Origin: Streptomyces sp. R41
GTDB taxonomy: Bacteria; Actinomycetota; Actinomycetes; Streptomycetales; Streptomycetaceae
DNA length: 64,000 nucleotides
Reading direction: 5' to 3'
NCBI RefSeq assembly: GCF_041053055.1
Contig: NZ_CP163443.1
Span: 992,001-1,056,000, forward strand
The notes below the pieces were generated by a model that was given only the letters and a program-made list of their open reading frames with translations, was not told the origin of the DNA and did no database searches. Positions 54,288 through 63,836 of the stretch are shown piece after piece. Made by a program: the position numbers and the translations under genes. Numbering within the stretch: the first letter of the stretch is position 1; each line of letters starts with the position of its first letter.

Positions 54288-55475
54288 TCAGGTGGCGGCG
54301 CACCACTCAGCGAAGTTGGTGAGCGTCTCGGAGTCGGCCCGCTTCAGCCGACGGAGCGTGGCGGCGTCTTCGCGGACCCAGGGGTGTTCGCGCGTGTGCT
54401 GTGGGGCGATGCGACGGGCGACCTTCAGCGACTCGAAGGCGTCATCAGCGACTCCCGCCCACAGCTGGGCACGGGCGAGTTCGATGTAGAAACCGCTGCG
54501 CCGCTCGGCTGGCAGGCTGGCGGGCGGCTTCCATTCGCGGGCAACGTCGAGCGCCTGGCCGACGTGGTCCCCACCGAGACTGACGGCAACGGACACCTCG
54601 TGGGTCCTTACGGAGTCGGGTCCGAAGGCTGTGCCGTAGTAGACGTCTTCGGGTACTCGATCGGCAAGGGCGCGGGACTCGCTCAGGTGTGTCTCTGCGG
54701 CGTCCGCGTCGGAGGACCGGCCGGCGATGACGGCGGCTCGCATATGGAGGGCTCCGCGCGCCGCGGTCTCCGTTGGGGTAGTGGGCTCCGGGGCGGCGTC
54801 GAGCGCGAGCTCCAGGGAGCGGAGCCCGGCAGCGTGCGCCCGCGCGGCGAAGTAGGTCTCGGTGCGGACGTAGGCGACGGAGGCGGCGAGCAGTGGGTCT
54901 TCGGCCTCTGGGCTGGCCCACCGCATGATGTCGACCATGCGTGCGGAGAGGTCGCGGGCGCCGAACTTGTAGGCGACAGCGTCGGCCGAGCGGTAGGCGC
55001 TGACCACAAGGCTGGCCGCGTCGGCCCGCTCGTGTGCGGGCGCCGCGTGGTAGGCGCGAGCGAGTTCACTGAGGAGTGCGGGAAGCCTGCGGGCGATGCG
55101 TGTGTACTGGGCGCCGAGTCGCCACTTGGCGGCCTCGTCTACCGCTATCCGCAGTTCATGCATGGGACGGACTGGCCCGTCTTCGGGCAGATCGTAGGTG
55201 ACGATAGCAGCGGAGAGAGCCGGTAACGCTTCGCGGACCTCTGTGTGGGCGGGGCCGCGGTCGCTACGCAGGCGAGACGGGTCGACGCCGAGAGCTCCGG
55301 CGATGGCCTCCAGCGTCGCGCCGGTGACGCCTCGCTCTCCTCGCTCGATCTTGCGGACCGTCCCGAGGGCGACTCGGGCCGCATCCGCGAGTTCCTGCTG
55401 CGTCATCTTCGGACGGACGACGCTGCGGTAGTAGGCGATTCGTCTGCCTACTCCGCCGTCGGTGTGTGCGGGCAT
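54288..55475 (-). CDS. XRE family transcriptional regulator with TPR-like C-terminus
   Basis: 395 residues. The N-terminal HTH is PKMTQQELADAARVALGTVR then KIERGERGVTGATLEAIAGA. The long C-terminal part is a helical TPR-like sensor (LLAASVAYVRTETYFAARAH, RSGFYIELARAQLWAGVADD). This layout is common in Streptomyces regulators of secondary metabolism and development. GGAGACAGT precedes the ATG. It heads the run of small genes to 51773. Confidence 0.87.
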   Translation of the reverse strand: MPAHTDGGVGRRIAYYRSVVRPKMTQQELADAARVALGTVRKIERGERGVTGATLEAIAGALGVDPSRLRSDRGPAHTEVREALPALSAAIVTYDLPEDGPVRPMHELRIAVDEAAKWRLGAQYTRIARRLPALLSELARAYHAAPAHERADAASLVVSAYRSADAVAYKFGARDLSARMVDIMRWASPEAEDPLLAASVAYVRTETYFAARAHAAGLRSLELALDAAPEPTTPTETAARGALHMRAAVIAGRSSDADAAETHLSESRALADRVPEDVYYGTAFGPDSVRTHEVSVAVSLGGDHVGQALDVAREWKPPASLPAERRSGFYIELARAQLWAGVADDAFESLKVARRIAPQHTREHPWVREDAATLRRLKRADSETLTNFAEWCAAT

Positions 55476-55575
55476 ACTGTCTCCAGTTCGGGCATCCACT
55501 CCGAACGGTACTCGCGCGGAGACGCTGCGTGTACGCGAACGGCCCCACCAGCTCGGTGGGGCCGCTTCGTTGAGG

Positions 55576-56217
55576 TCAGCGTGCAGCAATCTCGATCAGC
55601 TGGCTCAGGGTCTCGATGCGCCAGTCCGCTTCCTTGACGACCGCCGGATCGTCGGCCCACAGATGCCCCCACGGTCCCCGCCGCAGATGCGCGACACGCA
55701 GGCCTGCCGCACGTGCGGGGCGGACGTCGTTCGCCGGGTGATCGCCCACGTAGAGCGCCGTGTCGGCCGGGGCCTGCGCGAGCTCCAAGGCGCGCTGGAA
55801 GAACTCTGGTGCGGGCTTGGCGACGCCCAGCTCCTCGGAGGTGACAATGAGGTCTGCTGGCAGGTCGAGCGCTCGCAGCAACTGGCCTGCTCGCGCCGTC
55901 TGGTTGCCTGCGATGACGACGCGGACTCCGTTCTCGCGCAGCGCGGTCAGAGTGGGGCGGACGTCGCGGTAAAGGTCCGTCTCATCGAGGTGCTCGCCGC
56001 GGCCGGCTGCCTCGCGGGCCGCGTACTCGGCGGCAATGTCGATGCCTGGCCGGATGAGTCGAAGTGCTGCGGCGTTGTCATGACCTTGGGCGACGACAGC
56101 CCCGACGAGGGCGGAGAGCGTGTGCCGCGATACGCCAAGCCAGTCGGCCCAGGAAGCCCAATAGCGGTCGTCTCGGGTGATCGTCTCGCCGACGTCGAAC
56201 AGGATGGTGTCAATCAC
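55576..56217 (-). CDS. HAD family hydrolase
   Basis: 213 residues. Motif I is TILFDVGETITRDD, in which the second Asp of the usual DxD is replaced by Gly (DVGET). Motif II lies in VVIAGNQTA, motif III in GVAKPAPEFF (Lys), and motif IV is YVGDHPANDVRPA. It is probably a phosphatase-like enzyme; loss of the second Asp suggests altered chemistry, as in dehalogenase-like members. It starts with GTG, 101 bases upstream of the XRE gene on the same strand. Confidence 0.85.
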   Translation of the reverse strand: MIDTILFDVGETITRDDRYWASWADWLGVSRHTLSALVGAVVAQGHDNAAALRLIRPGIDIAAEYAAREAAGRGEHLDETDLYRDVRPTLTALRENGVRVVIAGNQTARAGQLLRALDLPADLIVTSEELGVAKPAPEFFQRALELAQAPADTALYVGDHPANDVRPARAAGLRVAHLRRGPWGHLWADDPAVVKEADWRIETLSQLIEIAAR

Positions 56218-56281
56218 GCCTGGGAGCCTACGGTGTCACGCAGGTAGGCCCGTTGTCAGTGTTCGACCGTAGTCTGTAGAC

Positions 56282-56895
56282 ATGTCCCGCAGCCCCGAAC
56301 GCCCTGGTTCCGCGCGGTCTGCTGCCGATCTGAACGAGCAGATCCGCAGCCTGTGACTGCGTGCGGGCGGCACTCTGTCGGCGGCCGAGCGGCGGGAGTA
56401 CGAGGCTCTCCTCATCGAGTGGGCTGCCGCTGTGCGCGCCGAGGTCGTGAAGGCGCCGGTTCCAGGCGGCAGTGATCGAGGTGCACTCCGTGGCGAACAT
56501 GATTCGCCTCGAAGGGCACCTCGATCCCGCGATCGTCCTCGGCCGCTTCGAGCGGAAGCTCGCGACGCCTGGCACTCTGGCCCGAGCAAGGGAGTATCTG
56601 AACTTGCTCCGCGCCACCCAAAGCGAGTTGCTGCAGGCGTACTTGGAGCTGCGCCTGGTCGCCAATCCTGAGCCGCTGGAAGCCGCGAACAAGGTCCTGA
56701 CGCGAGTGTCCGCAATAGCGGCCCCTGGCCGGCGGTGGCCTACAGGCCGACGAAGCCATTACCTCGGTGGTCGAGGCGCAGCGCGAGTTCACCGACATCT
56801 GCCGAGATGATCTGTGGTACCTGCCGAAGTGGTGGCAGGTATACCGGCCCGCCTGGTGGAAGGCGCGCCGCTGGCGCAGACGCCGGACTAATTGA
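56282..56895 (+). pseudogene. Degenerate hypothetical gene: one nonsense codon, two frame changes
   Basis: ATG at 56282 reads SPERPGSARSAADLNEQIRS, then meets TGA, then continues AAERREYEALLIEWAAAVRA. The next block (EYLNLLRATQSELLQAYLEL) is in a second frame. The last (EAITSVVEAQREFTDICRDD, LWYLPKWWQVYRPAWWKARR) is in a third, ending at 56895. The order fits one ~200-residue protein. The family is unknown. Confidence 0.6.
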
Positions 56896-57517
56896 TCGTC
56901 CCGGTCCAGTGCGGGTCTTCGGCCAGCAGGTCGGCTTGCTCGTCCATGCGGGTCATGGTGACCACAACCTTGGTCCCATACGTCTTGTCGAGGGCGCTCT
57001 CGCTGGTGAAGGTTCCGGTCTGCGCCGGCGCAATGCGTCCCGTCATGGATCGTGAGCCCTTCTCAACGGACAGCATGGTCACCTCGCCGCCGTTGGTGGC
57101 CCCCTGTTCGCTCTCGGACCGCTGGTCGAGGTCGAGTGGCTTCTTGGTGCCGTTAGTGATGCTCCAGGTCACGCGGTACCCGGTCTGACCGGCTTCGGGG
57201 CGGTCGTCCCACTCGCCGAACTGTGTGAGCCTGCGGATGTTGGTGATGGTGACTTTCACGCCGTCGTTGTAGGCGAACGTGTCGCCGACCGCGAGTTCGG
57301 TGTTCGGCTGCTTGTCGGCCGGTGTCGCGCTGGAACACTGATCGATCCAGTCGGACTGCGAGAGCGTCGAGTCGGGGCCGCAGTCGGGCGACTTGGATGA
57401 GCTGGGGGCGCCGGCCGTGGCTCGTTCGGCCTTGCCTTGCTGGTGGTCTGCCCCGGCGCATGCGGTGAGTGTCGCCGCGAGGATGGCGACGGTGATGAGC
57501 GCAGTTCTGGCGTGCAT
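56888..57517 (-). CDS. Lipoprotein with DUF4352-like domain
   Basis: 209 residues. The signal ends in a lipobox (TLTACAG, Cys at about 20), followed by a Ser/Pro-rich linker. The domain from ~75 on is beta-rich: LAVGDTFAYNDGVKVTITNI, GYRVTWSITNGTKKPLDLDQ, APAQTGTFTSESALDKTYGT. This matches the Ig-like DUF4352 fold of exported actinobacterial lipoproteins. GGGGGG lies upstream of the ATG. The role is probably ligand binding at the cell surface. Confidence 0.75.
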   Translation of the reverse strand: MHARTALITVAILAATLTACAGADHQQGKAERATAGAPSSSKSPDCGPDSTLSQSDWIDQCSSATPADKQPNTELAVGDTFAYNDGVKVTITNIRRLTQFGEWDDRPEAGQTGYRVTWSITNGTKKPLDLDQRSESEQGATNGGEVTMLSVEKGSRSMTGRIAPAQTGTFTSESALDKTYGTKVVVTMTRMDEQADLLAEDPHWTGTIN

Positions 57518-58369
57518 GGTCCCCCCAAGGACAGTACTGAGCGCCGCCAGTGTGGGGAGGTACCGCCCGTACGGCGAGGGTATGCGCATGAGTCGTGGCC
57601 GATTTGTGACGGAGGCAAGTTCCCGTCCCCACAAGGGCGTAGGTCTGGTGACCCTCAGCCGTAACCCGTGACGCTCCCGCCTCATGATCCGCTGAGGAGA
57701 GTGTGGCCCCCGGGCGGGGTCAGGGCGCCTGCTCTCCGGGGAGGTACGCGGGCGCCGACGTGCAGGCGCAGGCTCGTTTTCCCCCCCGTGACGGGTCTGC
57801 CTCTGCTCGCATGAGCCGCCCGGGCACCCACCCCCCTATCGCTGCCAAGGGCGCTCTGGGAACTCACGGGGCTCATCGGGCTTCGGATTCCTGGGGCCGC
57901 GCCAGACTTCGCGAGCGAACCAGGAGCAGTACGGCGATGACGCCGGAGCCGATGCGGCCTCCGATGCTGCCCCGCAGGAACACGCCGCAGGCGGCGCCCA
58001 CTCCCGCAAACCCGATCCAGAAGGCGCACCGGGTACCCCGGTCGCGTTCACCCTGGCCGCCCCCGCCGTCGCGCGCCTCCCACGTGGATTCGGCCCCTGC
58101 GCGGCGGCTTGAGCCGGGATCTGACCCTCTCTCGGGTCGACGTCAGGCTCAAGCCGCGCCAGGACGCGCTCGCAGCCGAGCCCTGACACCTCAACTACGC
58201 CTGCGGAAGGCGGCCACGCCGTAGCCGGCGGGGCAGGGAGCGCTGTTTGTGACTTGGGACGTTGGAAAAGGCTCAATGAGCCACGACCTCGCCAGAAGAC
58301 CCGCAGCGGCCTGCCGAAATAAAACGAACCCCCATCCCTGAACAGCAATCAGCTGCAGGGCCCTGGGGA
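57518..58369. other. Intergenic, possible membrane-protein fragment
   Basis: No complete gene. On the minus strand, 58070-57873 reads GTRCAFWIGFAGVGAACGVF then IGSGVIAVLLLV, two membrane-like segments, but it has no start codon. The stretch near 58190-58369 leads into the transposase and may hold the IS left end. Confidence 0.35.
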
Positions 58370-59815
58370 GTGAAAGTGCCGGAACCCGGCGATGATCGGG
58401 AACCGCTCGCAGAGCTGTCGAGCTTTCGAGCGAACTTCTACAACTGCCTGACGGCGCGGGCAGACGCATTCTTCGACCTGACGGACGCCTTGCTGTGTGC
58501 GGACGGCCCGGCCCGCACACCGGTGGAGCTGTCGCTGACCGCTGAACACCGCCGCGGATACGGCTCCTTCTACGCGGCTTTGAATGACGGCCGCCTGGAC
58601 ACCGATCGACTCCGCGACCTGCTGACCCGCCTGCCGCTGCCGCGCTTCGAGAGTGGAAGGATCGTGCTGAGCGTTGACGTATCTCCGTGGTTGCGCAGCG
58701 ACGCGGCCTGCTCACCGGAGCGACTGTTCTGCCACGTCCACGGCCGCTCCCGCAGCACCGCCCAGATCATCCCGGGCTGGCCCTATTCCCTGGTCGCCGC
58801 CCTGTCCCCGGGCCCATCGTCGTGGACTGCCGTCCTGGACGCGGTTCGCCTGGGCCCCGAGGACGACGCCACCGCCGTCACCGCCACCCAGCTACGCGCG
58901 GTGGTCGAGCGCCTGGTGCGCGAAGGCCAGTGGCTGACCGGCGACCCGGAGATGCTGGTGGTGATGGACGCTGGCTACGACGTGACCCGCCTGGCCTGGG
59001 TGCTGCGGGACCTGCCCGTCGAACTGGTCGGCCGTCTACGCTCCGACCGAGTGCTGAGGGTTCCGCCGCGGCCGCTGTCCTTCACCTACCAACCCTTGGG
59101 ACGCCCGCCGAAGCACGGCGCGGAACTGCGGCTGGCCAAGCCGGATACCTGGCCCGTGCCCGCACTGGTGAGACTCAATGACACCGAGCGCTATGGAAAA
59201 GCCCAGGCCCAAGCCTGGGACAGGGTCCACCCCCGGCTCACCCACCGCTCCTCCTGGCTCGACCATGACGGCGAACTCCCCCTGGTCGAGGGCACTCTGA
59301 TCCGCCTGAAAGTCGACCGCCTGCCCGGCGATCGTGACGCACCACCACTGTGGCTGTGGTCCTCGAAAACCGGTGCCACCACCACCGACGTGGACCAAGC
59401 CTGGTCCTGCTACCTGCGTAGATTCGACCTGGAGCACACCTTTCGCTACTTCAAACAGGATCTGGGCTGGACGCGTCCGCGCCTGCGGAACCCGCTGGCG
59501 GCCGACCGCTGGACCTGGCTCGTGATCGCCGTCCACACCCAGCTCCGCCTTGCCGCCCCCGCCGCCACTGACCAGCGCAAGCCATGGGAGAAGAGCACCC
59601 TCCCCGGCACCACCATGACCCCGACCCGGGTCCGCCGAGCATTCCGGAACATCCGGCCCCGCCTGACCAATCCGGCCAGAGTTCCCAAACCCACACGGCC
59701 CGGCCCCAGGCGGCCCCCAGGCTCGAAGAACCGCCACCCCGCCACCCGCTACGACGTGGGGAAAACCATCAAACGACCCGAGACGCTGATCGAACGCGAT
59801 CAAGCTCGACGTTAA
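58370..59815 (+). CDS. IS701-like DDE transposase
   Basis: 481 residues. Catalytic positions: DVSPWLRSDAACSPERLF (first Asp), MLVVMDAGYDVTRLAWVL (second Asp) and FDLEHTFRYFKQDLGW (Glu). I recall this as a Streptomyces family named NF041680. The N-terminal 195 residues match the remnant at 7938. It appears intact. The element ends were not determined. Confidence 0.88.
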   Translation: MKVPEPGDDREPLAELSSFRANFYNCLTARADAFFDLTDALLCADGPARTPVELSLTAEHRRGYGSFYAALNDGRLDTDRLRDLLTRLPLPRFESGRIVLSVDVSPWLRSDAACSPERLFCHVHGRSRSTAQIIPGWPYSLVAALSPGPSSWTAVLDAVRLGPEDDATAVTATQLRAVVERLVREGQWLTGDPEMLVVMDAGYDVTRLAWVLRDLPVELVGRLRSDRVLRVPPRPLSFTYQPLGRPPKHGAELRLAKPDTWPVPALVRLNDTERYGKAQAQAWDRVHPRLTHRSSWLDHDGELPLVEGTLIRLKVDRLPGDRDAPPLWLWSSKTGATTTDVDQAWSCYLRRFDLEHTFRYFKQDLGWTRPRLRNPLAADRWTWLVIAVHTQLRLAAPAATDQRKPWEKSTLPGTTMTPTRVRRAFRNIRPRLTNPARVPKPTRPGPRRPPGSKNRHPATRYDVGKTIKRPETLIERDQARR

Positions 59816-59954
59816 GGAACAAGCTTACGGGCGGTCGGTGCAGGCGTCCGTGCGTTCGTCTAACGGTGGTTTTGTCGGAAGGGACCGTGACGGTGCCGTA
59901 CTGACCCGTGAAGCCGTGGCGAGTTGCCGGTGCCGGTGCTCTCGCGCTTGGCAG

Positions 59955-61079
59955 TCAGGATGGCTGGACTTGGTCGAAGAGGGCGAGGGCTTCGGCGGGG
60001 TCCGGGCTCACGAGGCGTTCCAGACCAGCCATCGTGATCTTCGCCCACCTGCCGGCCCGTGCCCACATCCGTTCCTCGAAGGCGCGGACGGCCTCGTCCA
60101 GATCTCCAGGGCCGGGGGCCGCGGCGATGGACTCGGCGAGTTCGGCGCCTTCCAGCATCGCGAGGTTCGCGCCCACCCCCAACGGGGGCATCAGATGGGC
60201 GGCGTCGCCCAGGAGCGTCACCCCGAAGACGTGGGTCCAGGTATGGGACACGGGCAGGACGTAGAAGGGGCGGTGGACGAACGCAGTGCCGTGGCAGAGG
60301 AGGTCGAGGACGGGAGCGGCCCAGCCGTCGAACAGAGCCAGCAGGCTCGATCGCACGGCCTCGGCGTCGGCCAGGTCCAGGTTCGTGTGCCAGTCCAGCG
60401 GGGCACGGAATTTGGTGTACACCTTCACGTGGCCGCCGCTGTTGCGCTGGGCGACGAGGCTTCGGTTCACGCCGTACACAGCCACGGAACCGTCGCCGAT
60501 CAACCGGGCAAGGTCAGGGTGGCGGGTGTCGACGTCGTCGAGGGAGGTCTCGATCGAGGTGACGCCGGTGTAGTGCGGCGTCACCGATGTGACTGCCGGG
60601 CGGATCCGGGACCAGGCGCCGTCCGCGCCGACCACGAGGTCGAACGTCTCCTGTCGCCCGTCCGCGAAATGGACCAGTACGCCATCCCGGGACCCCGGCA
60701 CCGCCTGCGTCACGCCCCGACCCCACTGGACGTCGAGAGGGCCGAGCAGCAGGTCACGGAGTTGCCCGCGGTCGATCTCGGGATTGGCCCGGTCATCTGG
60801 ACGGGGTCGCCAGTCGCGCAAGACGGTCCCGTCCGTGTCCAGGATGCGCATGGCCTGCCCCTCGGGGCGAGACAGCGCCTGGAACTCCGCCAGCAGCCCC
60901 GCCTTGTCCAGCGCGAGCTGGCCCAGCCCTTCGTGCAGGTCCAGAGTGCCGCCCGGAGGGCGGGCGTCGGGGGCGGGATCGCGTTCGAGGACGGTGACGG
61001 GGTAGCCATGGCGGTGCAGGACGCGGGCGAAGGTAAGGCCGGCAGGACCGCTCCCGACCACGGCGATACGATGTCTCAT
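59955..61079 (-). CDS. FAD-dependent monooxygenase (TetX/PHBH-like)
   Basis: 374 residues. The FAD motif AVVGSGPAGLTFARVLHRHG is at the N-terminus, the DG motif at DLVVGADGAWSRIRPAV (near 155), and the second FAD motif GVTLLGDAAHLMPPLGVGAN (near 285). This is a class A flavin monooxygenase that hydroxylates an aromatic or polycyclic substrate; TetX-type members inactivate tetracyclines. It is divergent from a TetR gene with an operator at its promoter, so it is probably inducible by its substrate. Confidence 0.88.
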   Translation of the reverse strand: MRHRIAVVGSGPAGLTFARVLHRHGYPVTVLERDPAPDARPPGGTLDLHEGLGQLALDKAGLLAEFQALSRPEGQAMRILDTDGTVLRDWRPRPDDRANPEIDRGQLRDLLLGPLDVQWGRGVTQAVPGSRDGVLVHFADGRQETFDLVVGADGAWSRIRPAVTSVTPHYTGVTSIETSLDDVDTRHPDLARLIGDGSVAVYGVNRSLVAQRNSGGHVKVYTKFRAPLDWHTNLDLADAEAVRSSLLALFDGWAAPVLDLLCHGTAFVHRPFYVLPVSHTWTHVFGVTLLGDAAHLMPPLGVGANLAMLEGAELAESIAAAPGPGDLDEAVRAFEERMWARAGRWAKITMAGLERLVSPDPAEALALFDQVQPS

Positions 61080-61083
61080 GTCG

Positions 61084-61094
61084 ATACACTGTAT
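61084..61094. promoter_or_regulatory. TetR operator and promoter of the monooxygenase
   Basis: ATACA-C-TGTAT is an 11-bp palindrome five bases from the monooxygenase start. On the minus strand TTGCGA and TACAGT, 18 bases apart, form a promoter whose -10 overlaps it. Confidence 0.6.
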
Positions 61095-61132
61095 TTCCCT
61101 ATTGCTCTGCATCGCAACAGAACGGTGTGACC

Positions 61133-61825
61133 ATGACTGTGTGGGACCGGCCGGAGCCGCCGGCTCAACCTGTGCCGCTCGACCGGGAGCGGATCGTCGC
61201 CGCCGCCATCGTGCTGGCCGACGAGGGCGGGCTGGAGGCGGTGTCGGTGCGCAAGGTCGCCGCCCGCCTGAACGCCGGCCCGATGCGGCTGTACGGATAC
61301 ATCTCCACCAAGCAGGAGCTGTTCGACCTCATGGTGGACGAGGTCCAGGCCGAGATTCTCCCCGAAGAGCAGCACGGTGAATGGCGGGAGGCGCTACGTA
61401 TCCTCGCCCATCGCACCAGGCAGGCCGCTCTCCGTCATGAATGGCTGGCCGACCTGCTCGGCGGCCGCCCAACCCTGGGCCCGAACGGCCTCGCCGTAAC
61501 CGAGGCCACGCTGGCCGCCCTCGACGGCCTCGCCGACATCGACACCGTCATGCACGCCGTGGAGACTGTCAGCGCCTACTTCACCGGCGCGATCAGGCGC
61601 GAGATCGCGAACCTGCGGGCCGAGCGCGCCACGGGCCTGTCCAAGCTCGACTGGCAGCGCGCCTCCGGCCCGCATGTGACGAGAATGTTGGCCACGGGCC
61701 GCTTCCCGGCGCTGGCCAAGGCCGTGTACGACGGCACGGACGTGGACGCCGAGACATCCTTCGCGACCGGCCTGGACTGGGTCCTGGACGCCGTGGCCGC
61801 CAAACTCACCCGGCCACCGGCGTGA
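61133..61825 (+). CDS. TetR/AcrR family regulator (TetR_C type)
   Basis: 230 residues. HTH: AAAIVLADEGGLEAVSVRKV then NAGPMRLYGYISTKQELFDL. The C-terminus has the tetracyclin-repressor-like ligand domain (LRHEWLADLLGGRPTLGPNG, AVETVSAYFTGAIRREIANL). It is divergent from the FAD monooxygenase and the probable repressor of it and of itself. ATG 61133 or GTG 61127 are both possible. Confidence 0.88.
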   Translation: MTVWDRPEPPAQPVPLDRERIVAAAIVLADEGGLEAVSVRKVAARLNAGPMRLYGYISTKQELFDLMVDEVQAEILPEEQHGEWREALRILAHRTRQAALRHEWLADLLGGRPTLGPNGLAVTEATLAALDGLADIDTVMHAVETVSAYFTGAIRREIANLRAERATGLSKLDWQRASGPHVTRMLATGRFPALAKAVYDGTDVDAETSFATGLDWVLDAVAAKLTRPPA

Positions 61826-61879
61826 CGCTCATCTCCTGCCGAATGTGAGCGAGGCCGAGGGCCGTACTGCTCAACGGGC

Positions 61880-62160
61880 ATGACAGAGTCCTTCACAGAG
61901 AACGCGGTCAGGGCGGCTGTGCTGAAACCGGAGGCGCGGCCGGTCCTGGTCGCGGAGCTGGGTGAAGTCGACGTCGAGTTTCCGGTCGTACGCCTCGGGC
62001 TGGATGCCGAGTTCGTGGGTGGAGTACTCGCCGAACCATTTGATGTGCTCGGTCAGGTACGGCGAGATGTGGGCCAGGTCCTCCGGGTCGATCTCCCAGC
62101 CCTCTTCCAGGAGCTGGCGGACGATCTCCGCGATGTCCAGGGCGGCCGAAGAACCCACCC
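61880..62160 (-). pseudogene. Tn3-type transposase C-terminal relic
   Basis: The minus strand reads ALDIAEIVRQLLEEGWEI, PEDLAHISPYLTEHIKWFGE and YSTHELGIQPEAYDRKLDVD. I recall this as the C-terminal segment of Tn3-family transposases in Streptomyces. Nothing upstream on that strand continues it; integrase sequence adjoins at ~62165. Confidence 0.5.
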
Positions 62161-62243
62161 GGTGGGGACCCTGGGCAGCGCCCTGCCCGATCAAGGAGGC
62201 TGAAGTCTCCAACCGCAAGCGCGTAAAGCGGCGCAGGGCCCGC

Positions 62244-63494
62244 ATGGACCAGCGAACGCGCGAGCGACTGCCCGTCCTGGAGACCTTCGTCCGGGCTGCG
62301 GCCGATCACCACGCCCAGCATTCGGCCCGTCTTCAGGCCCTGCTCGCCGTTCCGCCCGGTGCCACCTTCACGATCGGTGACGCGGTCTTCGTCCGTACCA
62401 AAAACGCGACGACCGCTGGCGCGAGGGACGAGCATGGCACTCTTCGCCATTTCGGCCAGGCCGAGCATCGCGCGTTCTGGGCCTGGGCCGCGGTGGAATT
62501 CCTCCGCCACACCGGCGCCCGCATCAAGGAGATGCTGGAGATCAGCCATCACGCGATGATCCAGTACCGGCTGCCGACCACCGGCGAGATCGTCCCACTG
62601 TTGCAGATCGCTCCCTCCAAGACCGACCAAGAGCGAGTCGTGCTCGTCAGCCCGGAACTGGCCGACGTCCTGGCCACAATCATCCGACGTGTCCGCGACC
62701 CGCGGACCGGTGCCCTCCCGCTCCTGTCCGCCTACGACTATGAGGAACGCGTCTGGAACCCACCGTCCCCGCTGCTGTTCCAGTGGGACCGCGGCGGCGA
62801 GAGATCCCGCATGTCGGGCGAGTTCATCCGCAGCGCGCTGGGAGAGGTCCTCGCCTTCATCGGCCTCACCGACTCAACCGGCCAACCTCTGGTCTTCGCG
62901 CCGCACGACTTCTGCCGTCTGTTCATCACCGATGCCATCCGCTCCGGCCTCCCGCCTCACATCGCGCAGGTCATCGCCGGTCACGCCAACATCAACACCA
63001 CGATGGGCTACAACGCGATCTATCCGGAAGAGACCATCGAAGCCCACCGCGCCTTCATCGCCCGCCGCCGCACCCTCAGGCCGGCTGAGGAGTACCGAAC
63101 CCCGACCGACGCCGAGTGGGAGGACTTCCTCGGCCACTTCGAACGCCGCAAGCTCTCCGTCGGCACCTGCGCCCGCGCCTATGGCACCGCCTGCATCCAC
63201 GAACACGCCTGCGTCCGCTGCTCCCTCCTCCGGCCCGACCCGGCACAGCGCGGTCGGCTCGTGGAGATCCACGGCAACCTCCTCGACCGCATCACGGAAG
63301 CCGAGCGGGAAGGCTGGCTCGGAGAAATCGAGGGGCTCCGCGTCTGTCTCGCCGGCGCCCAATCCAAAATCGACCAGATCGACTCCTCATCCGGCGGCAT
63401 GGCGATCAACCTCGGCATGCCGCGCAAGGCCCCGGCTCGAACCGCCCTGAAGGAGGGAACAGCGTCGCTGAGACAATCACGGGATCAGCAATGA
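62244..63494 (+). pseudogene. Tyrosine recombinase, N-terminal half lost, catalytic Arg replaced
   Basis: 416 residues from ATG 62244; the frame is open further upstream into the Tn3-type relic. The catalytic domain has EFLRHTGARIKEMLEISHHA (first Arg), HDFCRLFITDAIRSGLPPHI, VIAGHANINTTMGYNAIYPE (His and Tyr) and a Cys-rich tail (CARAYGTACIHEHACVRC). The family motif is HDFRR; here the first Arg, the catalytic HxxR position, is Cys. The N-terminal core-binding domain is missing. It is most likely an inactive integrase relic. Confidence 0.75.
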
Positions 63495-63714
63495 GATCCG
63501 GTTCGACTGCCAGCACCGTGGCGACGGCGGTCCGCTCGTGGTCGTCCCCCACATCGACGGAGCACCACTCACCGGGCTGATCGACGGGTTCGAGATCGCG
63601 GCTGGGATGCAGCCTGCAGGTGATGCGTACGGCGGTCCGATCCCGAAGTTCTTCCGGTTCGGTCCGATGCAGGACCACTTCCTCGGACTGTCCACTAGGA
63701 GCGTGGGTCAGTAA
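63481..63714 (+). pseudogene. Hypothetical protein fragment
   Basis: The frame reads NEIRFDCQHRGDGGPLVVVP, HIDGAPLTGLIDGFEIAAGM and YGGPIPKFFRFGPMQDHFLG to a TAA. It is clearly protein-like and resembles a common Streptomyces hypothetical family, but has no start codon and seems cut at both ends. Confidence 0.5.
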
Positions 63715-63836
63715 CGGGCAACCGGCCGGTGGTCGGGTCGGCGGTTCACTGCGGTCGCCTGGTGAGTGGCTTCGGGACTGGTGAGGTGGGCGGCGGTCCT
63801 GGGATTTCGGTGCTTGGGGCTGGTCGGCCCGGCTGG

